NCBI GenBank assembly: GCA_018715425.1
Contig: DVLR01000372.1
Location: 1 to 6,254 of the forward strand
Source of the DNA: Candidatus Merdenecus merdavium
Lineage (GTDB): Bacteria > Bacillota > Clostridia > Lachnospirales > Lachnospiraceae
Length of the DNA: 6,254 nucleotides
Reading direction: 5' to 3'
In this document: one piece after another, positions 5,814 through 6,254 of the stretch
How positions within the stretch are numbered: the first letter of the stretch is position 1
Layout of the letters: each line of letters begins with the position of its first letter
Notes under the pieces: generated by a model
Databases searched by the model: none
The model's input: the letters and a program-made list of their open reading frames with translations, nothing else
What the model was told of the DNA's origin: nothing
Position numbers and translations under genes: made by a program

Positions 5814-6254
5814 CTAATTTTTCTTTTTATTTTTCATACGATTTTTCTTCAGTTGAATCACTTTTCTTGCTTTGGCAAAAGAAGGAGTTAATTTTATTCT
5901 TGCAGGGCATACATAAGAGCAGCATCCACATTCACAGCACTCCAAACCATTTTGCTCCTCAAATCCTTGATAATCGTTACGATCAGTACATTTTACAAGT
6001 TTCATGGGAAGAACACGTGAAGGACAAACTGCAGCACACCTACCGCAACGAATGCAGTTGCTGCTTTCATAATCTTGTGCTTCCTCTTCATTTAATGCTA
6101 AAATAGATGAAGTAGTCTTAAGTACTGGAACATCTAAGGATGGCATCGCTTTACCCATCAGGGGACCACCGCTAATTAAATCAAAGGGTTCACTAACAAA
6201 TCCCCCCGCTGCTTCAACGATACTCCTGCAACTGCACCCAATTCTTACTTCATA
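5814..6254 (-). CDS. rnfC: Rnf complex subunit RnfC, C-terminal part (5' end outside the window)
   Basis: RnfC is the peripheral subunit for NADH/NAD+ chemistry, with FMN and two 4Fe-4S clusters. The window holds its last 146 residues, reading continuously from the right edge (beginning YEVRIGCSC) to TAG at 5816-5814. Visible parts are EAAGGF, the ISGGPLMGKAM segment, PVLKTTSSIL, and two ferredoxin-type motifs: CIRCGRCAAVCP and CCECGCCSYVCP, both CxxCxxCxxxCP, so all eight cluster ligands are kept. The protein ends in a short, strongly basic tail. The methionine at 6158 lies in the middle of a conserved segment and is not the start. As the first visible rnf gene it probably opens the operon; any promoter is outside this window. 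Confidence 0.96.
   Translation of the reverse strand, partial: YEVRIGCSCRSIVEAAGGFVSEPFDLISGGPLMGKAMPSLDVPVLKTTSSILALNEEEAQDYESSNCIRCGRCAAVCPSRVLPMKLVKCTDRNDYQGFEEQNGLECCECGCCSYVCPARIKLTPSFAKARKVIQLKKNRMKNKKKN

Noticed and set aside
6156..6158. ATG at this position as the start of a small ferredoxin-like gene
   Set aside because: The frame stays open to the window edge and the upstream codons read YEVRIG...ISGGPL, which is conserved RnfC sequence, so the methionine is internal.
1..6254. CRISPR arrays, insertion sequences, tRNA or rRNA genes
   Set aside because: No short regularly spaced repeats, transposase-like frames, terminal inverted repeats or structured RNA signatures were seen.

Overview
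The window comes from a low-GC Gram-positive anaerobe, most likely a member of the Clostridia. The basis is AT-rich coding sequence, strong AGGAGG-type ribosome binding sites, a Rnf operon in the clostridial order C-D-G-E-A-B, and a glycerol kinase of Firmicute type. I cannot name the species from sequence alone.

Layout. Positions 1-272 (minus strand) hold the N-terminal 90 codons of glycerol kinase (glpK). Positions 273-594 are a divergent intergenic region. It carries a good extended -10 promoter for the rightward gene, a leftward promoter candidate for glpK, and a 29-codon small reading frame with its own Shine-Dalgarno that overlaps that leftward promoter. Positions 595-1635 (plus strand) encode a lipoprotein ApbE, the FAD:protein FMN transferase. 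A 13-bp hairpin with T-runs at 1640-1685 separates it from the convergent operon. Positions 1707-6254 (minus strand) are one operon in the order rnfC (3' part only), rnfD, rnfG, rnfE, rnfA, rnfB and a membrane-anchored protein with two FMN-binding-type repeats. Gaps are 30 bp or so at most, and rnfD and rnfG overlap.

How the genes work together. Rnf is a membrane ferredoxin:NAD+ oxidoreductase coupled to Na+ or H+ transport. RnfC carries NADH/FMN chemistry and Fe-S clusters, RnfA/RnfE hold an intramembrane 2Fe-2S cluster, and RnfD and RnfG carry FMN covalently bound to threonine. Both SGAT flavinylation motifs are visible (RnfD Thr151, RnfG Thr185), and the enzyme that attaches the FMN (ApbE) is encoded next door. 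The extra last gene of the operon is probably an extracytoplasmic flavin or redox partner, but its two motif copies read SGVS instead of SGAT.

Most unusual points. RnfB is only 93 residues: it has the membrane helix and the first four-cysteine Fe-S domain, but completely lacks the ferredoxin-like 2[4Fe-4S] domain present in ordinary RnfB/RsxB. A new gene with its own ribosome binding site starts 31 bp after its stop. RnfE ends in a lysine-rich tail with a Cx3Cx2C cluster. Together these suggest a Rnf variant with altered electron entry and possibly an additional extracytoplasmic flavoprotein.
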